This document shows positions 45,743 through 57,016 of a stretch of 64,000 nt of DNA, in pieces. Below the pieces are notes generated by a model. The model ran no database searches. It was given only the letters and a program-made list of their open reading frames with translations, and was not told the DNA's origin. This stretch comes from Desulfobulbus oligotrophicus. GTDB taxonomy: Bacteria; Desulfobacterota; Desulfobulbia; Desulfobulbales; Desulfobulbaceae. The first letter of the stretch is position 1; every line of letters begins with the position of its first letter. The stretch is from positions 167,501 through 231,500 of the forward strand of contig NZ_CP054140.1 of assembly GCF_016446285.1 (NCBI RefSeq), in the 5' to 3' direction. The position numbers and the translations under genes were made by a program.

Positions 45743-46558
45743 ATGATCGACTACCTACAGAACCTCAGCCCCGTTACGCAGGCATTCTTCGCTACTCTCT
45801 TCACCTGGGCACTCACTGCCGCCGGTGCGGCTCTGGTCTTTCTGGGCCGTGAAATCAAGCCAAAGATACTGGACGGTATGCTCGGGTTTGCCGCCGGCGT
45901 CATGATTGCCGCCAGCTTCTGGTCGTTGCTGGCTCCCGGAATCGCCATGGCTGAACAGCTGGATCTCATCCCCTGGCTCACCGCTGCCATCGGTTTCATG
46001 GCCGGTGGAATCTTCATGCGGCTGACCGACAAGATCCTGCCTCATCTCCATCCCAGTATGGCCAGGTCGGAACAGGAAGGGATCAAGACCTCATGGCAGC
46101 GTTCCACCTTACTGGTTTTAGCCATCACCTTACATAATATTCCCGAAGGGCTGGCCGTGGGTGTTGCCTTCGGTGCAGTCTCAGCCGGGCTGCCGACCGC
46201 CACCCTGGGGGGAGCCATTGCCCTGACCATCGGTATCGGTCTGCAAAACCTTCCTGAAGGCACAGCGGTGTCCATGCCGCTTCGCCGCGAAGGGTTGAGC
46301 CGGGGTAAAAGTTTTTTTCTTGGTCAGGCATCGGGAATAGTTGAACCCATAGCCGGGGTTCTGGGCGCACTGTTTGTCATTAAAATGCAGTTTATCCTGC
46401 CCTATGCCCTCTGTTTTGCCGCCGGTGCCATGATCTTTGTGGTGGTTGAAGAACTTGTTCCGGAATCTCAACGCAATCACAAGAATATCGACTTTGTCAC
46501 CATAGCCACGATGATCGGTTTTACCACCATGATGATCCTTGACGTTGCGCTTGGTTAA
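45743..46558 (+). CDS. ZIP-family divalent metal transporter
   Basis: 271 residues, about eight transmembrane helices. The ZIP metal-binding helices IV and V are clear: [14 protein letters not shown] and [13 protein letters not shown], with a later EELVPES. Imports zinc or another divalent metal into the cytoplasm. The ATG at 45743 begins the first hydrophobic region; its ribosome site is weak and a TTG 75 bp upstream cannot be excluded. Confidence 0.88.
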   Translation: MIDYLQNLSPVTQAFFATLFTWALTAAGAALVFLGREIKPKILDGMLGFAAGVMIAASFWSLLAPGIAMAEQLDLIPWLTAAIGFMAGGIFMRLTDKILPHLHPSMARSEQEGIKTSWQRSTLLVLAITLHNIPEGLAVGVAFGAVSAGLPTATLGGAIALTIGIGLQNLPEGTAVSMPLRREGLSRGKSFFLGQASGIVEPIAGVLGALFVIKMQFILPYALCFAAGAMIFVVVEELVPESQRNHKNIDFVTIATMIGFTTMMILDVALG

Positions 46559-46701
46559 ACAACCGGGCCCCGGCTTGATCATCCGTGTTTTTTTGTGCAG
46601 CAGATCGTCCGGAGCTGATACACCTGCCATGGTGGCTGCCGTGATCCACGAGTACAGACAACCGACTTTTTGAACAACAGGAACCAGGTGGAGGAAAGAC
46701 A

Positions 46702-47721
46702 ATGCAAATAGGTATGATCGGAATCGGCCGTATGGGCGGTGACATGGTGCGCCGACTGCTGGACAGGGGGCACCAATGCGTTGTGTATGGCCGGCGACCG
46801 GAGGCTGTTGCCGCCCTTGTGGCAGATGGAGCAACAGGGACCCATACCTACCCGGACTTTATCAAGCAACTGCAGACACCGCGTGTTGTCTGGCTGATGG
46901 TACCGGCAGGCTCGGTGGATGCCGTACTGGCGGAGGTGTTGCCGCTGTTGACTCCTGGAGACATCGTTGTTGACGGTGGTAACTCAAGATACCATGGTGC
47001 TGTACAACGCGGGAAACACCTTCGGGAACGCGGTTTGCATTTTCTTGATGTCGGTACCAGCGGCGGTGTGTGGGGCCGGGAGCGCGGCTACTGCCTGATG
47101 ATCGGCGGTGAAACCACGGTTGTACGTCACCTTGACCCGATATTTCGCGATCTGGCGCCCGGCCGTGGTGAGGTGCCCTCAACTCCCGGTCGAACAGCCG
47201 ATTCAACGGCGGAGAACGGTTACCTGCACTGCGGTCCCAATGGGGCCGGGCACTTTGTCAAGATGGTCCACAACGGTATCGAGTACGGTATGATGGCAGC
47301 CTATGCCGAGGGTTTCAACATCCTTCGCCACGCTGATATCGGCCAGGCCACCCAGGTGCATGATGCAGAAACCACCCCTTTGGAGCACCCGGAATACTAT
47401 CAGTACAACTTCAACCTGGCTGATATTGCCGAACTGTGGCGACGGGGCTCGGTGATCCCTTCCTGGCTGCTCGATCTGTGCGCTCGTGCCCTGACCGAAA
47501 GTCCGGATCTGGCTGATTTTTCCGGACAGATATCCGACAGTGGTGAGGGACGCTGGACCATTCATGCCGCCATTGATGAGGGGGTACCAGTGCCGGTGTT
47601 AAGTGCCGCCCTGTTTCAACGCTTCAGTTCACGAGACCGCGCCGGGTTCGCCGACCAGCTTCTCTCTGCCCTGCGGTGGCAGTTCGGCGGTCACAGTGAA
47701 CCCTCAACCGATGAGAGGTGA
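46702..47721 (+). CDS. gnd: 6-phosphogluconate dehydrogenase, short (GndA/YqeC-like) form
   Basis: 339 residues; oxidative decarboxylation of 6-phosphogluconate. Rossmann motif GMIGIGRMGGDMVRRL, DGGNSRYHG, DVGTSGGVWGRERG and KMVHNGIEYGMMAAYAEG are typical. It is shorter than the 470-residue E. coli enzyme and belongs to the short, often NAD-preferring type. GGAGG precedes the ATG. First gene of gnd-zwf-pgl; zwf starts 3 bp after its stop. Confidence 0.93.
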   Translation: MQIGMIGIGRMGGDMVRRLLDRGHQCVVYGRRPEAVAALVADGATGTHTYPDFIKQLQTPRVVWLMVPAGSVDAVLAEVLPLLTPGDIVVDGGNSRYHGAVQRGKHLRERGLHFLDVGTSGGVWGRERGYCLMIGGETTVVRHLDPIFRDLAPGRGEVPSTPGRTADSTAENGYLHCGPNGAGHFVKMVHNGIEYGMMAAYAEGFNILRHADIGQATQVHDAETTPLEHPEYYQYNFNLADIAELWRRGSVIPSWLLDLCARALTESPDLADFSGQISDSGEGRWTIHAAIDEGVPVPVLSAALFQRFSSRDRAGFADQLLSALRWQFGGHSEPSTDER

Positions 47722-47724
47722 GCC

Positions 47725-49233
47725 ATGTTGCGACCGCAGCCATTTGCACCCACAATCATAACCATCATCGGCGCCGCCGGTGACCTGGCTCAGCGTAAAC
47801 TGATTCCGGCCCTCTACAACCTGCACCTGGATCGATATCTTCCTGAGCAGCTCGCCATCATCGGTCTTGCTCGCAGACCGCTGTCAGACGAGAACTTTCG
47901 TGAGCAGCTGCGGGAAGGTGTGGAACAGTTTTCGCGCCGGGGTGTGGGTGAGGAGGAAAGGTGGCAGGCCTTTGCCGCTACCCTCTCCTATCTTGCCGAA
48001 GATGTCAGCAATCCGGTTTCCGGCCTGGCACTCAGCAGTCGTCTGCAGGCAATCGAGTCTGCCTGGGGACAACGGGCCAACCGGATTTACTATCTGGCCA
48101 TACCACCAACCATGATGAAACCGGCGGCAGCCATGCTGCAGCGTCTGGGCGTCTGTCGCGATTGTACCCACGACCGGTTGGTGATTGAAAAACCTTTTGG
48201 TCGTGATCTTGCCTCAGCCCGGGATCTGAACAGCTTTTTAAGTGAGATGTTCGTGGAATCGCAGATCTACCGCATCGATCATTATCTCGGCAAGGGGACA
48301 GTACAAAACATCCTCGCCTTTCGCTTTGCCAACTCCCTGTTCGAACCCATCTGGGACCGGCGATATATCGACCAGGTGCAGATCACGGTTGCAGAAACAG
48401 TCGGCGTAGAGGGGCGAGGCGACTACTACGACCAGGCCGGTGCCCTGCGTGACATGGTGCAAAACCACCTGCTCCAGCTGCTCTGCCTGGTTGCCATGGA
48501 ACCGCCGATCTCGTTTGCTGCCGACGATGTCCGTAACAAGAAGGTTGATGTCCTGCGTGCTATCCGGCCGTTTCACCCGGATGCCATTCACCGGTTGGCG
48601 GTGCGGGGCCAGTATCGCCAGGGAACCATCCTGGGGAAATCAGTGCCCGGATACCGCGAGGAGGAGAAAGTAGCTCCGGACTCCACCACGGAAACCTACG
48701 GTGCCTTCACCTTTCACATCGACAACTGGCGTTGGCAGGGAGTCCCCTTCTACCTTCGCACCGGAAAACGAATGCCGGCAAAGGTCTCGGAAATCACGGT
48801 TCTGTTCCACGAGCCGCCCCATCAGTTCTTCCCGGCTGCTGCGGTGGAAAACTGGCAGCAGAATCGTATTGTCATCCGTATCCAGCCAGAGGAAGGCATC
48901 GGTACCCGTATTCAGGTCAAACAGCCGGGCACAGGTATGCTGCTGGGCACCGCTGAAATGCGCTTCCGCTATGACGAGGCCTTCCGGACTCCGGCACCGG
49001 AGGCATACGAGACCCTGCTGCTTGATGTTATTCGCGGTGATGCCACACTGTTTATGCGGGCCGATCAGGTCGAAAGCGCCTGGCAGGTGGTCAGCCCGAT
49101 TCTTCATGCCTGGGATGCTGTCCCCACTGCAGGCTTTTCCGAGTATGCGGCCGGTACCTGGGGCCCGGAATCAGCCGACCTGATGATCGCCCGCCAGCGG
49201 CACAACTGGTTGCAGCCAACCAGTGGGGGATGA
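47725..49233 (+). CDS. zwf: Glucose-6-phosphate 1-dehydrogenase
   Basis: 502 residues. Rossmann start [27 protein letters not shown], and the active-site RIDHYLGK with its catalytic His; full length for the family. Oxidises glucose 6-phosphate to the lactone, giving NADPH. GAGGTGAGCC precedes the ATG. Its stop overlaps the pgl start by 4 bp. Confidence 0.96.
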   Translation: MLRPQPFAPTIITIIGAAGDLAQRKLIPALYNLHLDRYLPEQLAIIGLARRPLSDENFREQLREGVEQFSRRGVGEEERWQAFAATLSYLAEDVSNPVSGLALSSRLQAIESAWGQRANRIYYLAIPPTMMKPAAAMLQRLGVCRDCTHDRLVIEKPFGRDLASARDLNSFLSEMFVESQIYRIDHYLGKGTVQNILAFRFANSLFEPIWDRRYIDQVQITVAETVGVEGRGDYYDQAGALRDMVQNHLLQLLCLVAMEPPISFAADDVRNKKVDVLRAIRPFHPDAIHRLAVRGQYRQGTILGKSVPGYREEEKVAPDSTTETYGAFTFHIDNWRWQGVPFYLRTGKRMPAKVSEITVLFHEPPHQFFPAAAVENWQQNRIVIRIQPEEGIGTRIQVKQPGTGMLLGTAEMRFRYDEAFRTPAPEAYETLLLDVIRGDATLFMRADQVESAWQVVSPILHAWDAVPTAGFSEYAAGTWGPESADLMIARQRHNWLQPTSGG

Positions 49234-49982
49234 ACGCCATGAAGACCATGACCATTTATCCTGATGCAGAGTTATTAAGCCAAGCGGCGGCTGTTTTTTT
49301 TGCGGAACGCGCCAGGCTGGCACTGGCCGATCATGGCCGCTTTTCTGTGTTGCTGGCAGGCGGCAGCACACCACGCCGTACCTACGAGCTGCTGGCTCAA
49401 AAACCGCTGGCCGAGCAGATTCCATGGCACGCCTGTCATTTCTTCTGGGGAGATGAACGCTGTCTGCCCGACGGAGATGAACGCCGCAATGAGACCATGG
49501 TCCGCAGCGCCCTGCTCGACCACGTCCCGGTGCCACCGGCCCATATCCATTCCATCACCCGCTGTGAACAGGGTGTCGAGCATGCTGCTGCTCTCTATGC
49601 TGCTGAACTGCAACGTTTTTTCGACACCCAACAGCCACGCTTCGATCTTATTGTGCTCGGCCTTGGTGAAGACGGGCACACCGCCTCCCTGCTGCCTGCC
49701 TCTGCCGCACTGCACGAAGACGTCCGGTGGACAGCGGTAGCCCGTCGACCGGAGGAGGGATTCAGCCGGGTCACTCTTACCATCCCGATCCTTAACCAGG
49801 GAGCCTGTACACTGTTTTTAGTGAGCGGTCAAAGCAAGGCCGAGATGGTGCGCACGATCCTCCAACCCCGCACCGGCGAGATCACCGTACCAGCCCAGCT
49901 CATCCGGCCGCGGGAAGGTGAACTGTTCTGGTTCCTTGATCAGGGAGCGGCAGGACTGTTGAAGGATGCACAGACAGCCTGA
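49230..49982 (+). CDS. pgl: 6-phosphogluconolactonase
   Basis: 250 residues of the DevB/NagB-like family. [33 protein letters not shown] and [14 protein letters not shown] are diagnostic. Hydrolyses the lactone between the zwf and gnd steps. Starts in an ATGA overlap with zwf. Converges on pyk with 32 bp between the stops. Confidence 0.95.
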   Translation: MNAMKTMTIYPDAELLSQAAAVFFAERARLALADHGRFSVLLAGGSTPRRTYELLAQKPLAEQIPWHACHFFWGDERCLPDGDERRNETMVRSALLDHVPVPPAHIHSITRCEQGVEHAAALYAAELQRFFDTQQPRFDLIVLGLGEDGHTASLLPASAALHEDVRWTAVARRPEEGFSRVTLTIPILNQGACTLFLVSGQSKAEMVRTILQPRTGEITVPAQLIRPREGELFWFLDQGAAGLLKDAQTA

Positions 49983-50014
49983 TTACCCGCAGCAGCAGAC
50001 AGCAAACCAGCGGA

Positions 50015-51460
<1,446 letters not shown>

Positions 51461-51708
51461 CTGATCCTCCTGGGGAGAGTAACAACTGAAATCGTACAAG
51501 GGGTGGGTGTTTATACAGTACCACTGAAACACATGCTGTCCCGATGCCCCTTGCAGGCAGCACTCGGGACAGCAAGCAGCTGCAGCACCAGTTTAAAAAA
51601 AGAAACGGTATGCATCGCAGCATACCTTGTAATGAGTGGAACTGTGAGCCGGGGAAGGTTACCGCAGCCCACAGTTACACCTGCAACCGTATCCAACCGG
51701 AAACAGAA

Positions 51709-51725
51709 CCGGATCAGCGATCCGG
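51709..51725 (-). terminator. Possible terminator at the end of the FMN protein gene
   Basis: CCGGATC-GCT-GATCCGG, a perfect 7-bp stem overlapping the stop codon, followed on the minus strand by a moderately T-rich stretch. Confidence 0.4.
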
Positions 51726-52748
51726 CCCCTTCCCGGCATAAAGAATATCAGCGGATACCTTGGTTACATCGGCCGTACCGGTCAGCAGCATGGCCTGCAG
51801 CAGTTCGTTTTTGTACTGATTCAGCATCAGAGCAACACCGTCACGACCACCGCCAAAGGCAGCCGTCACCAACGGACGGCCAATAAGCACTGCATCAGCA
51901 CCAAGGGCGAGCAATTTAAGCACATCTGCGCCACTGCGCACACCGCCGTCAGCGAAAATAATGGCCTTGCCCTTTACTCGGGCAGCAATTTCGGCCAGCA
52001 CATCAGCTGCTCCAGGGGTAAAGTCAAGCACCCGGCCGCCGTGGTTGGAGACCACGATCGCATCCGCACCGGCCTGCACCACCAGCTCGGCCTCATCAGC
52101 AGTCATGACTCCCTTCACGATGAAGGGTAGTCTGGTGGCTGCAATCACCTCCTGCAGCTCCTGCGATGTTTTAGGCCCGACCGGCTGGCCTTTCATGGCC
52201 ATGGTCACCAGCCCGGCACCGTCGATATCCATGCCTGCCGCCAGTACACCGGCACTTTCAGCCTCACGAAGATACTGGATAACCACCGCCTGTTCTCTCG
52301 GCTTGATAATGGCGATTGTACTTCCCTGATTTGCCGCACCGACTTTAAGTCCACTGCCGAACATGGCGGGGTCGGCTCCGTCGCCGGTCATGGTGAGCGA
52401 ACCGGCCTGCTGTGCACCGGCAACCAGTTCGGTGATAAACTCCTCCTCAGACATGGCGCCGCCCATGTTGTACGTTGTGCCGGTCATCGGAGCCACCAGT
52501 ATCGGCATGGCCAGCTTTTTGCCCCAGAGACTGAAAGACAGCTCAGGCTCCTTCACAGGATGGATGGTGCGCATCTGCAGACGGACCCTGGCCAGGGCCT
52601 CAACATTGGCCTTAAATGAAGAGGCGGTACCCAATCCCCCCATGCCGGGGACTTCTCCGGCACAGACGCGGCCATCGCATACCGGGCAGACCCGGCAGTA
52701 TCCTTTGAGTTTTTTGCGGGCATTTTCACGAACTGTTTGCATATCCAT
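51714..52748 (-). CDS. FMN-dependent alpha-hydroxy-acid dehydrogenase-like protein
   Basis: 344 residues. TIM-barrel with FMN motifs VAPMTGT, LPFIVKGVMTADEAEL (active-site Lys), VVSNHGGRVLD with its catalytic His, and FADGGVRSGADVLKLLALGADAVLIGRPL. The family includes lactate and glycolate oxidases. An N-terminal Cys cluster (CRVCPVCDGRVC) is unusual for it and could bind metal. AAGGAG precedes the ATG. Substrate unknown; it is not in the lactate block. Confidence 0.82.
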   Translation of the reverse strand: MDMQTVRENARKKLKGYCRVCPVCDGRVCAGEVPGMGGLGTASSFKANVEALARVRLQMRTIHPVKEPELSFSLWGKKLAMPILVAPMTGTTYNMGGAMSEEEFITELVAGAQQAGSLTMTGDGADPAMFGSGLKVGAANQGSTIAIIKPREQAVVIQYLREAESAGVLAAGMDIDGAGLVTMAMKGQPVGPKTSQELQEVIAATRLPFIVKGVMTADEAELVVQAGADAIVVSNHGGRVLDFTPGAADVLAEIAARVKGKAIIFADGGVRSGADVLKLLALGADAVLIGRPLVTAAFGGGRDGVALMLNQYKNELLQAMLLTGTADVTKVSADILYAGKGPDR

Positions 52749-52807
52749 CAGTCTTTCTCCTTTATTCGTACATTGAACAATCTATTCTACCTGCTGTTAA
52801 TGATGCT

Positions 52808-53224
52808 TCATAACCGCTGCATCAGGTCAGCCAGGGTTGCAGTCTCCATGGTGGCCCGAAGATGTGGATCAATGGCCGCAGCCTGCCCCTGATCGTCAAT
52901 TTTTACATACACTATTCGGGTTGAACAGACAATTTCTTCGAGATCTTTTGTAAAATCGAACCGTCTTGCCTCAACATCGATGGTCAGAGAGGTGGTCCCC
53001 ACCTGGTACACCCTGGCATAGATACGAACGTGATGACTGATTTTCACCGGTCGTTTAAACCGCACCTCGTCCATCTTCAGCGTCACCATATTCGGTGTGC
53101 GGCAGAGATAACCGGCAAAGGCAGCCCCTGCCTCGTCAAGCCAGGACAGCATGGCCCCACCGAACAGGTTGCCGTTGTAGCCGATTTCGCTGGCCCGACA
53201 GATCTTGGTCGCCACATAGTGCAT
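52808..53224 (-). CDS. Hotdog-fold acyl-CoA thioesterase (YciA/ACOT-like)
   Basis: 138 residues from the ATG at 53224 (GAGGAG at 7 bp). Hotdog domain with GNLFGGAMLSWLDEAGAAFA, where the Asp is catalytic in YciA-type enzymes, and VRFKRPVKISHHVRIY. It hydrolyses acyl-CoAs; chain length is unknown. A longer reading frame upstream overlaps the radA promoter region and has no homology. Confidence 0.83.
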   Translation of the reverse strand: MHYVATKICRASEIGYNGNLFGGAMLSWLDEAGAAFAGYLCRTPNMVTLKMDEVRFKRPVKISHHVRIYARVYQVGTTSLTIDVEARRFDFTKDLEEIVCSTRIVYVKIDDQGQAAAIDPHLRATMETATLADLMQRL

Positions 53225-53484
53225 TGGAAGGCTCCTCACAGTTGCATAAACGACTGTCTTTTCATCGTACCGATCGTCGCGGTAAGAACAATGCAGAAAA
53301 ACCGTGCTTAAAAAGGAATGTACACGAACTTGCACACATCTGCAGATCATTGTATACACCCCAATATACTGCAAACGACCAGGAATGCAAAATGCACTAC
53401 CGGCAAAGCGCAGTTCAACAGCCATACACGCGCATTCCCCTCGTTCCCGTCGCCTTGCCATCCTCCATGCAGAGCAGATCACCT

Positions 53485-54852
53485 ATGCAAACAGCCAAGA
53501 AAAACTCACCGTTCTTCGTATGCGGGCAGTGCGGGCTTGAAAGCCGTAAATGGCTGGGTCGCTGCCCGGACTGCGGTGCCTGGGACAGCCTCACCGAACA
53601 CCAACAGACACAGCTCTCTTCCGCCGGTCGTCAGACTGCTATAGCCCAGCCTTTACACATGACGACCACTGAAGAGAACACCCGTCTGATCACAGGAATC
53701 GGCGAGATGGACAGGGTGCTTGGCGGCGGCATTGTTCCCGGCTCCCTGGTCCTGATCGGCGGTGATCCCGGCATCGGCAAGTCGACCCTCATTCTCCAGC
53801 TGCTGGCCTCACTGGCTGCCAAGAACCTGCAGATGCTGTACGTCACAGGTGAAGAGTCGGCAGCACAGATCCGGATGCGTGCCGAACGTCTTAAAATTTC
53901 CGGACACAACATCTCCATCTCCACGGAGAACAGTGTGGAAGCGATTATTGATCTCGCCGGCCGGATGCACCCCGCGCTGATGGCGGTTGACTCCATTCAA
54001 ACCATGTACAGTGAAGAGGTCGGATCAGCACCGGGCTCTGTCACCCAGGTGCGTGAAGCAACCGCCCGGTTGCTGCAACTGGCCAAAATCAATCACATAC
54101 CCGTTCTGCTGGTCGGGCACGTGACAAAAGACGGTGCCATTGCCGGTCCGCGGGTCCTGGAGCATATGGTTGATACGGTCCTCTACTTCGAGGGTGATCG
54201 CGGCCAGGTGTTTCGTATTCTCCGCACCGTGAAAAATCGGTTCGGCTCAACCAATGAGATCGGCGTCTTTGAGATGCAGGACAGCGGTCTGATCGAGGTG
54301 AGCAATCCTTCGGCACTTTTTCTTGCCGAACGACCAGTCAATGTCTCCGGTTCTGTTGTGCTGCCCAGTGTTGAGGGAACCCGTCCCATCCTGGTCGAAG
54401 TTCAGGCCCTGGTCAGCCGCTCCAGTCTGGGCACTGCCAGAAGAACAGCCATTGGCGCTGATCCGCAGCGGTTAGCCCTGCTCACAGCTGTACTGGAAAA
54501 AAAACTGGGCATCGCGCTCTACGACCACGATATTTTCCTGAACATTGCCGGTGGTATCCGGATCAGCGAACCGGCTCTTGACCTTGGAGTGGTTGCGGCA
54601 CTGCTGTCCAGCTATCTTGACAAACCTATTGACGCTAATACGGTGGTCTGTGGTGAAATCGGTCTGGCCGGGGAAATACGGGCCGTGGGGCAGATGGAGC
54701 AGCGGGTGCGGGAAGCCGGACGATTGGGTTTCCAGACCTTTCTCATGCCGGAGTCATCCGCACGTCAACTGCAAAGCAGCAAGAAAGAGAAGATGAGAGT
54801 ACTCGCGGTCCGCGGGGTCTCAGAGCTGGCTGAACATCTGTTCACTGCCTGA
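53485..54852 (+). CDS. radA: DNA repair protein RadA
   Basis: 455 residues if started at the ATG at 53485; in-frame ATGs at 53467 and 53392 are alternatives, the last with AGGA 8 bp upstream. N-terminal zinc finger (CGQCG...CPDCG), RecA-like core with GGDPGIGKST and LMAVDSIQTM, the RadA-specific KNRFGSTNEIG, and a Lon-like C-terminal domain. A branch-migration helicase in recombinational repair. Confidence 0.93.
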   Translation: MQTAKKNSPFFVCGQCGLESRKWLGRCPDCGAWDSLTEHQQTQLSSAGRQTAIAQPLHMTTTEENTRLITGIGEMDRVLGGGIVPGSLVLIGGDPGIGKSTLILQLLASLAAKNLQMLYVTGEESAAQIRMRAERLKISGHNISISTENSVEAIIDLAGRMHPALMAVDSIQTMYSEEVGSAPGSVTQVREATARLLQLAKINHIPVLLVGHVTKDGAIAGPRVLEHMVDTVLYFEGDRGQVFRILRTVKNRFGSTNEIGVFEMQDSGLIEVSNPSALFLAERPVNVSGSVVLPSVEGTRPILVEVQALVSRSSLGTARRTAIGADPQRLALLTAVLEKKLGIALYDHDIFLNIAGGIRISEPALDLGVVAALLSSYLDKPIDANTVVCGEIGLAGEIRAVGQMEQRVREAGRLGFQTFLMPESSARQLQSSKKEKMRVLAVRGVSELAEHLFTA

Positions 54853-54940
54853 AAAATAACCAGAAGATATCCAGCCAACCCAAAACAAAGGCAAAGGCCG
54901 ATCCGGCTGAGGTTCCGGACAGGGCCGCCCCTCCTTTTAT

Positions 54941-55246
54941 CTAAGGCTTCTCAGGACAGAGAGAACGTGCCTGGGAATCACGTGAACTCAAACAGGTGAC
55001 CAGTTGGGCACTCTCCTGGTCACTCAGCTCAGCGCCCTCTTTAATCATGGTATGCATCACCCATTTCCAATAGATGACACCGCTGTTCGACTCCATTTTG
55101 GGACAGATATAGTTGACCTGATGACAGGAGGCACATCTGTTCTGCAGCAGGTTTTTGCACCCCTCTTCGGCGAGGACTGAACCGGCCGCCAGACTGCCGA
55201 TAAGGGTAAACAACAGCCCTGTCCATATCTTTTGCATACGGCGCAT
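54941..55246 (-). CDS. Small c-type cytochrome, exported
   Basis: 101 residues from the ATG at 55246 (AAGGAG at 8 bp). Signal peptide (MRRMQKIWTGLLFTLIGSLAAGSVLA), then one haem site CASCH. Three more cysteines may form disulfides. Periplasmic monohaem cytochrome. It lies 155 bp after hybB on the same strand, separated by two strong hairpins, so it may pass electrons from the hydrogenase or be expressed separately. Confidence 0.82.
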   Translation of the reverse strand: MRRMQKIWTGLLFTLIGSLAAGSVLAEEGCKNLLQNRCASCHQVNYICPKMESNSGVIYWKWVMHTMIKEGAELSDQESAQLVTCLSSRDSQARSLCPEKP

Positions 55247-55305
55247 ACCCATCACTCCTTGGGCTTATCAAGCCCGGTTCTACTGCTGATTGTCCACCAC
55301 AGGAT

Positions 55306-55345
55306 CCGCACGAAGAAGAAGGAGAATAAAAACTTCTCCGTGCGG
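55306..55345. other. Stem-loop between hybB and the cytochrome gene (1)
   Basis: CCGCACGAAGAAG pairs with CTTCTCCGTGCGG (13 bp, one mismatch) around a 14-nt loop. On the minus strand the loop is T-rich. Probably a processing or terminator-like RNA structure. Confidence 0.55.
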
Positions 55346-55360
55346 ACGCCTTGCCGGTAA

Positions 55361-55390
55361 CCGCATCCGGCCCTGTACAACCGGATGCGG
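55361..55390. other. Stem-loop between hybB and the cytochrome gene (2)
   Basis: Perfect 10-bp stem CCGCATCCGG/CCGGATGCGG with a 10-nt loop, 12 bp after the hybB stop. No T-run follows; likely a 3' stabiliser or weak terminator of the hyb transcript. Confidence 0.6.
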
Positions 55391-55401
55391 GTCAGACGGC
55401 T

Positions 55402-56526
55402 TTAATGGGAGAAAAGCGGAAGATGTTTTGCTGACATCTTGTACAGAAAAACCCCCAGAGAAATAATACCCAGCGAGAGAAGAAATTCCATCCAGGAAGG
55501 CCCATAGGTCACCCCCCTCCAGGTGTTGTACTGTTCCATGCTGAACAGACAGACATTCAGCCTGTTCAGAAGGACACCGGCAATGACCAGCATATTGACC
55601 GAAAAGACGATGCCGAGGTTGGTGCGGTACTTTTTGACGCAGAGAACAGCGATGGGGATAATAACACCGATCAGCATCTCCAGAAGATACATATTGCCCT
55701 CAACAGAGCCATCAAAGGCCATTCCCGGGCTGGCCACGGCAAACAGCTGATAGACCTTGAGCAGAAGATAAAAACTCAGCACAATCAGGCTGCCGCGGGC
55801 CAGTCCGTAAAAGACCTCCTTGTCGACCTTATGCTTTAAGAACTTGTAACTGAGCATCGTCTCAAAGCTGACCATGGACAACCCCATGGCTACAGCAGAC
55901 ACGAGAAAATGAAACGGCAACTTGGTGTCCCACCACAGGGGTGACATCTTTGACGGTGCAATCAAAAAGACAGCACCAAGGGATGACTGGTGCAGGGTGG
56001 AGAGCATGACCCCGAAAATGACGGCACCAATCATGATTTTATTGACCGCCTTCAGTGCCCGGTTCCAGCCGAGTCGTTCAAAGAGCATGGGGCTGAACTC
56101 AAGCCCCAGGGTGGTGGTGTAAAAGATAACGTGCATGGCCACAACCCACATGACCGAGTGGTACTGCCACATAACAGCGGGATGCGCCAGACGAAAGGGA
56201 TGGCCGATATCAAAGAACAGGGCAATGACCGCCATCAGGTAACCTAAAAAGGCCGTGAGAATGGCCGGACGAACGATGGGACGGTATTTCTTCCAGTTAA
56301 AGAGGTATACGGCGCAGGCGATGATGAAACCGCCGGCAGCCATGGCAACACCGCCGAGCACATCCAGCCCGAGCCAAAAACCCCAGGGATAACCGTCGTT
56401 CAGGTTGGTCGCCGCTCCCAGGCCGTAAAGCATCCGGTACACAGCGACAGCACTGCCGAGGATAATCAGGACAACCATAACAATGGTTGCCGGTGTCCAC
56501 GTTTTAATGTGCGGATTCGATTCCAT
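55402..56526 (-). CDS. hybB: Hydrogenase membrane subunit, NrfD/HybB type
   Basis: 374 residues, about ten transmembrane helices of the NrfD/PsrC family, starting with a short cytoplasmic segment. In the Hyb complex it passes electrons from the periplasmic Fe-S subunit HybA to the quinone. GAGGTG precedes the ATG inside the hybD coding sequence; the two overlap by 23 bp. Confidence 0.92.
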   Translation of the reverse strand: MESNPHIKTWTPATIVMVVLIILGSAVAVYRMLYGLGAATNLNDGYPWGFWLGLDVLGGVAMAAGGFIIACAVYLFNWKKYRPIVRPAILTAFLGYLMAVIALFFDIGHPFRLAHPAVMWQYHSVMWVVAMHVIFYTTTLGLEFSPMLFERLGWNRALKAVNKIMIGAVIFGVMLSTLHQSSLGAVFLIAPSKMSPLWWDTKLPFHFLVSAVAMGLSMVSFETMLSYKFLKHKVDKEVFYGLARGSLIVLSFYLLLKVYQLFAVASPGMAFDGSVEGNMYLLEMLIGVIIPIAVLCVKKYRTNLGIVFSVNMLVIAGVLLNRLNVCLFSMEQYNTWRGVTYGPSWMEFLLSLGIISLGVFLYKMSAKHLPLFSH

Positions 56527-57016
56527 TGTGTTTCACCTCATAGCCAATGTGACGGAGTTGATCGACAACTGCACGGATTGTTTTCTCCATTCCGGCCTCC
56601 ACCTCGGGTGACAGGCCGATGCCGACATCAAGCTGTTTCGGCTCAATACCGTACAGGGTCAGGTGTTTCGGCATGGTGCCGGTGAGTTGCGCTGTTGCCA
56701 GAACATCGCAGATTCCCAGCTGATGGGGGGTGGTGCGGATGAGGAAAGCCCGGGGCACATGTTCACCCTCCACTCTGATGACCGCACCGGGTTCCCGACC
56801 GTCTTGCAGGGCATCGATCAAGATAACCTGCTCCCTGTTGTCCAGGAGACCAAGCAGCTCAAAACCGGCCGTCCCGCCATCAACACATTCCACTGACGCA
56901 GGCAGCGAGTACCGCCGGTTCAGTTCGGCAACCGTCCGACAGCCGACCCCCTCATCGCCGATGAGCAGATTCCCTATGCCGAGCACTAATGTTTTCACTT
57001 CCTGTGGTGCTGTCAC
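56504..57016 (-). CDS. hybD: Hydrogenase maturation protease
   Basis: 170 residues of the HyaD/HybD endopeptidase family. GIGNLLIGDEGVG and DGGTAG, then VILIDALQDG carry the nickel-binding acids. It removes the C-terminal tail of HybC after nickel insertion. A GTG start overlaps the hybC stop as GTGA. Confidence 0.92.
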   Translation of the reverse strand: MTAPQEVKTLVLGIGNLLIGDEGVGCRTVAELNRRYSLPASVECVDGGTAGFELLGLLDNREQVILIDALQDGREPGAVIRVEGEHVPRAFLIRTTPHQLGICDVLATAQLTGTMPKHLTLYGIEPKQLDVGIGLSPEVEAGMEKTIRAVVDQLRHIGYEVKHNGIESAH

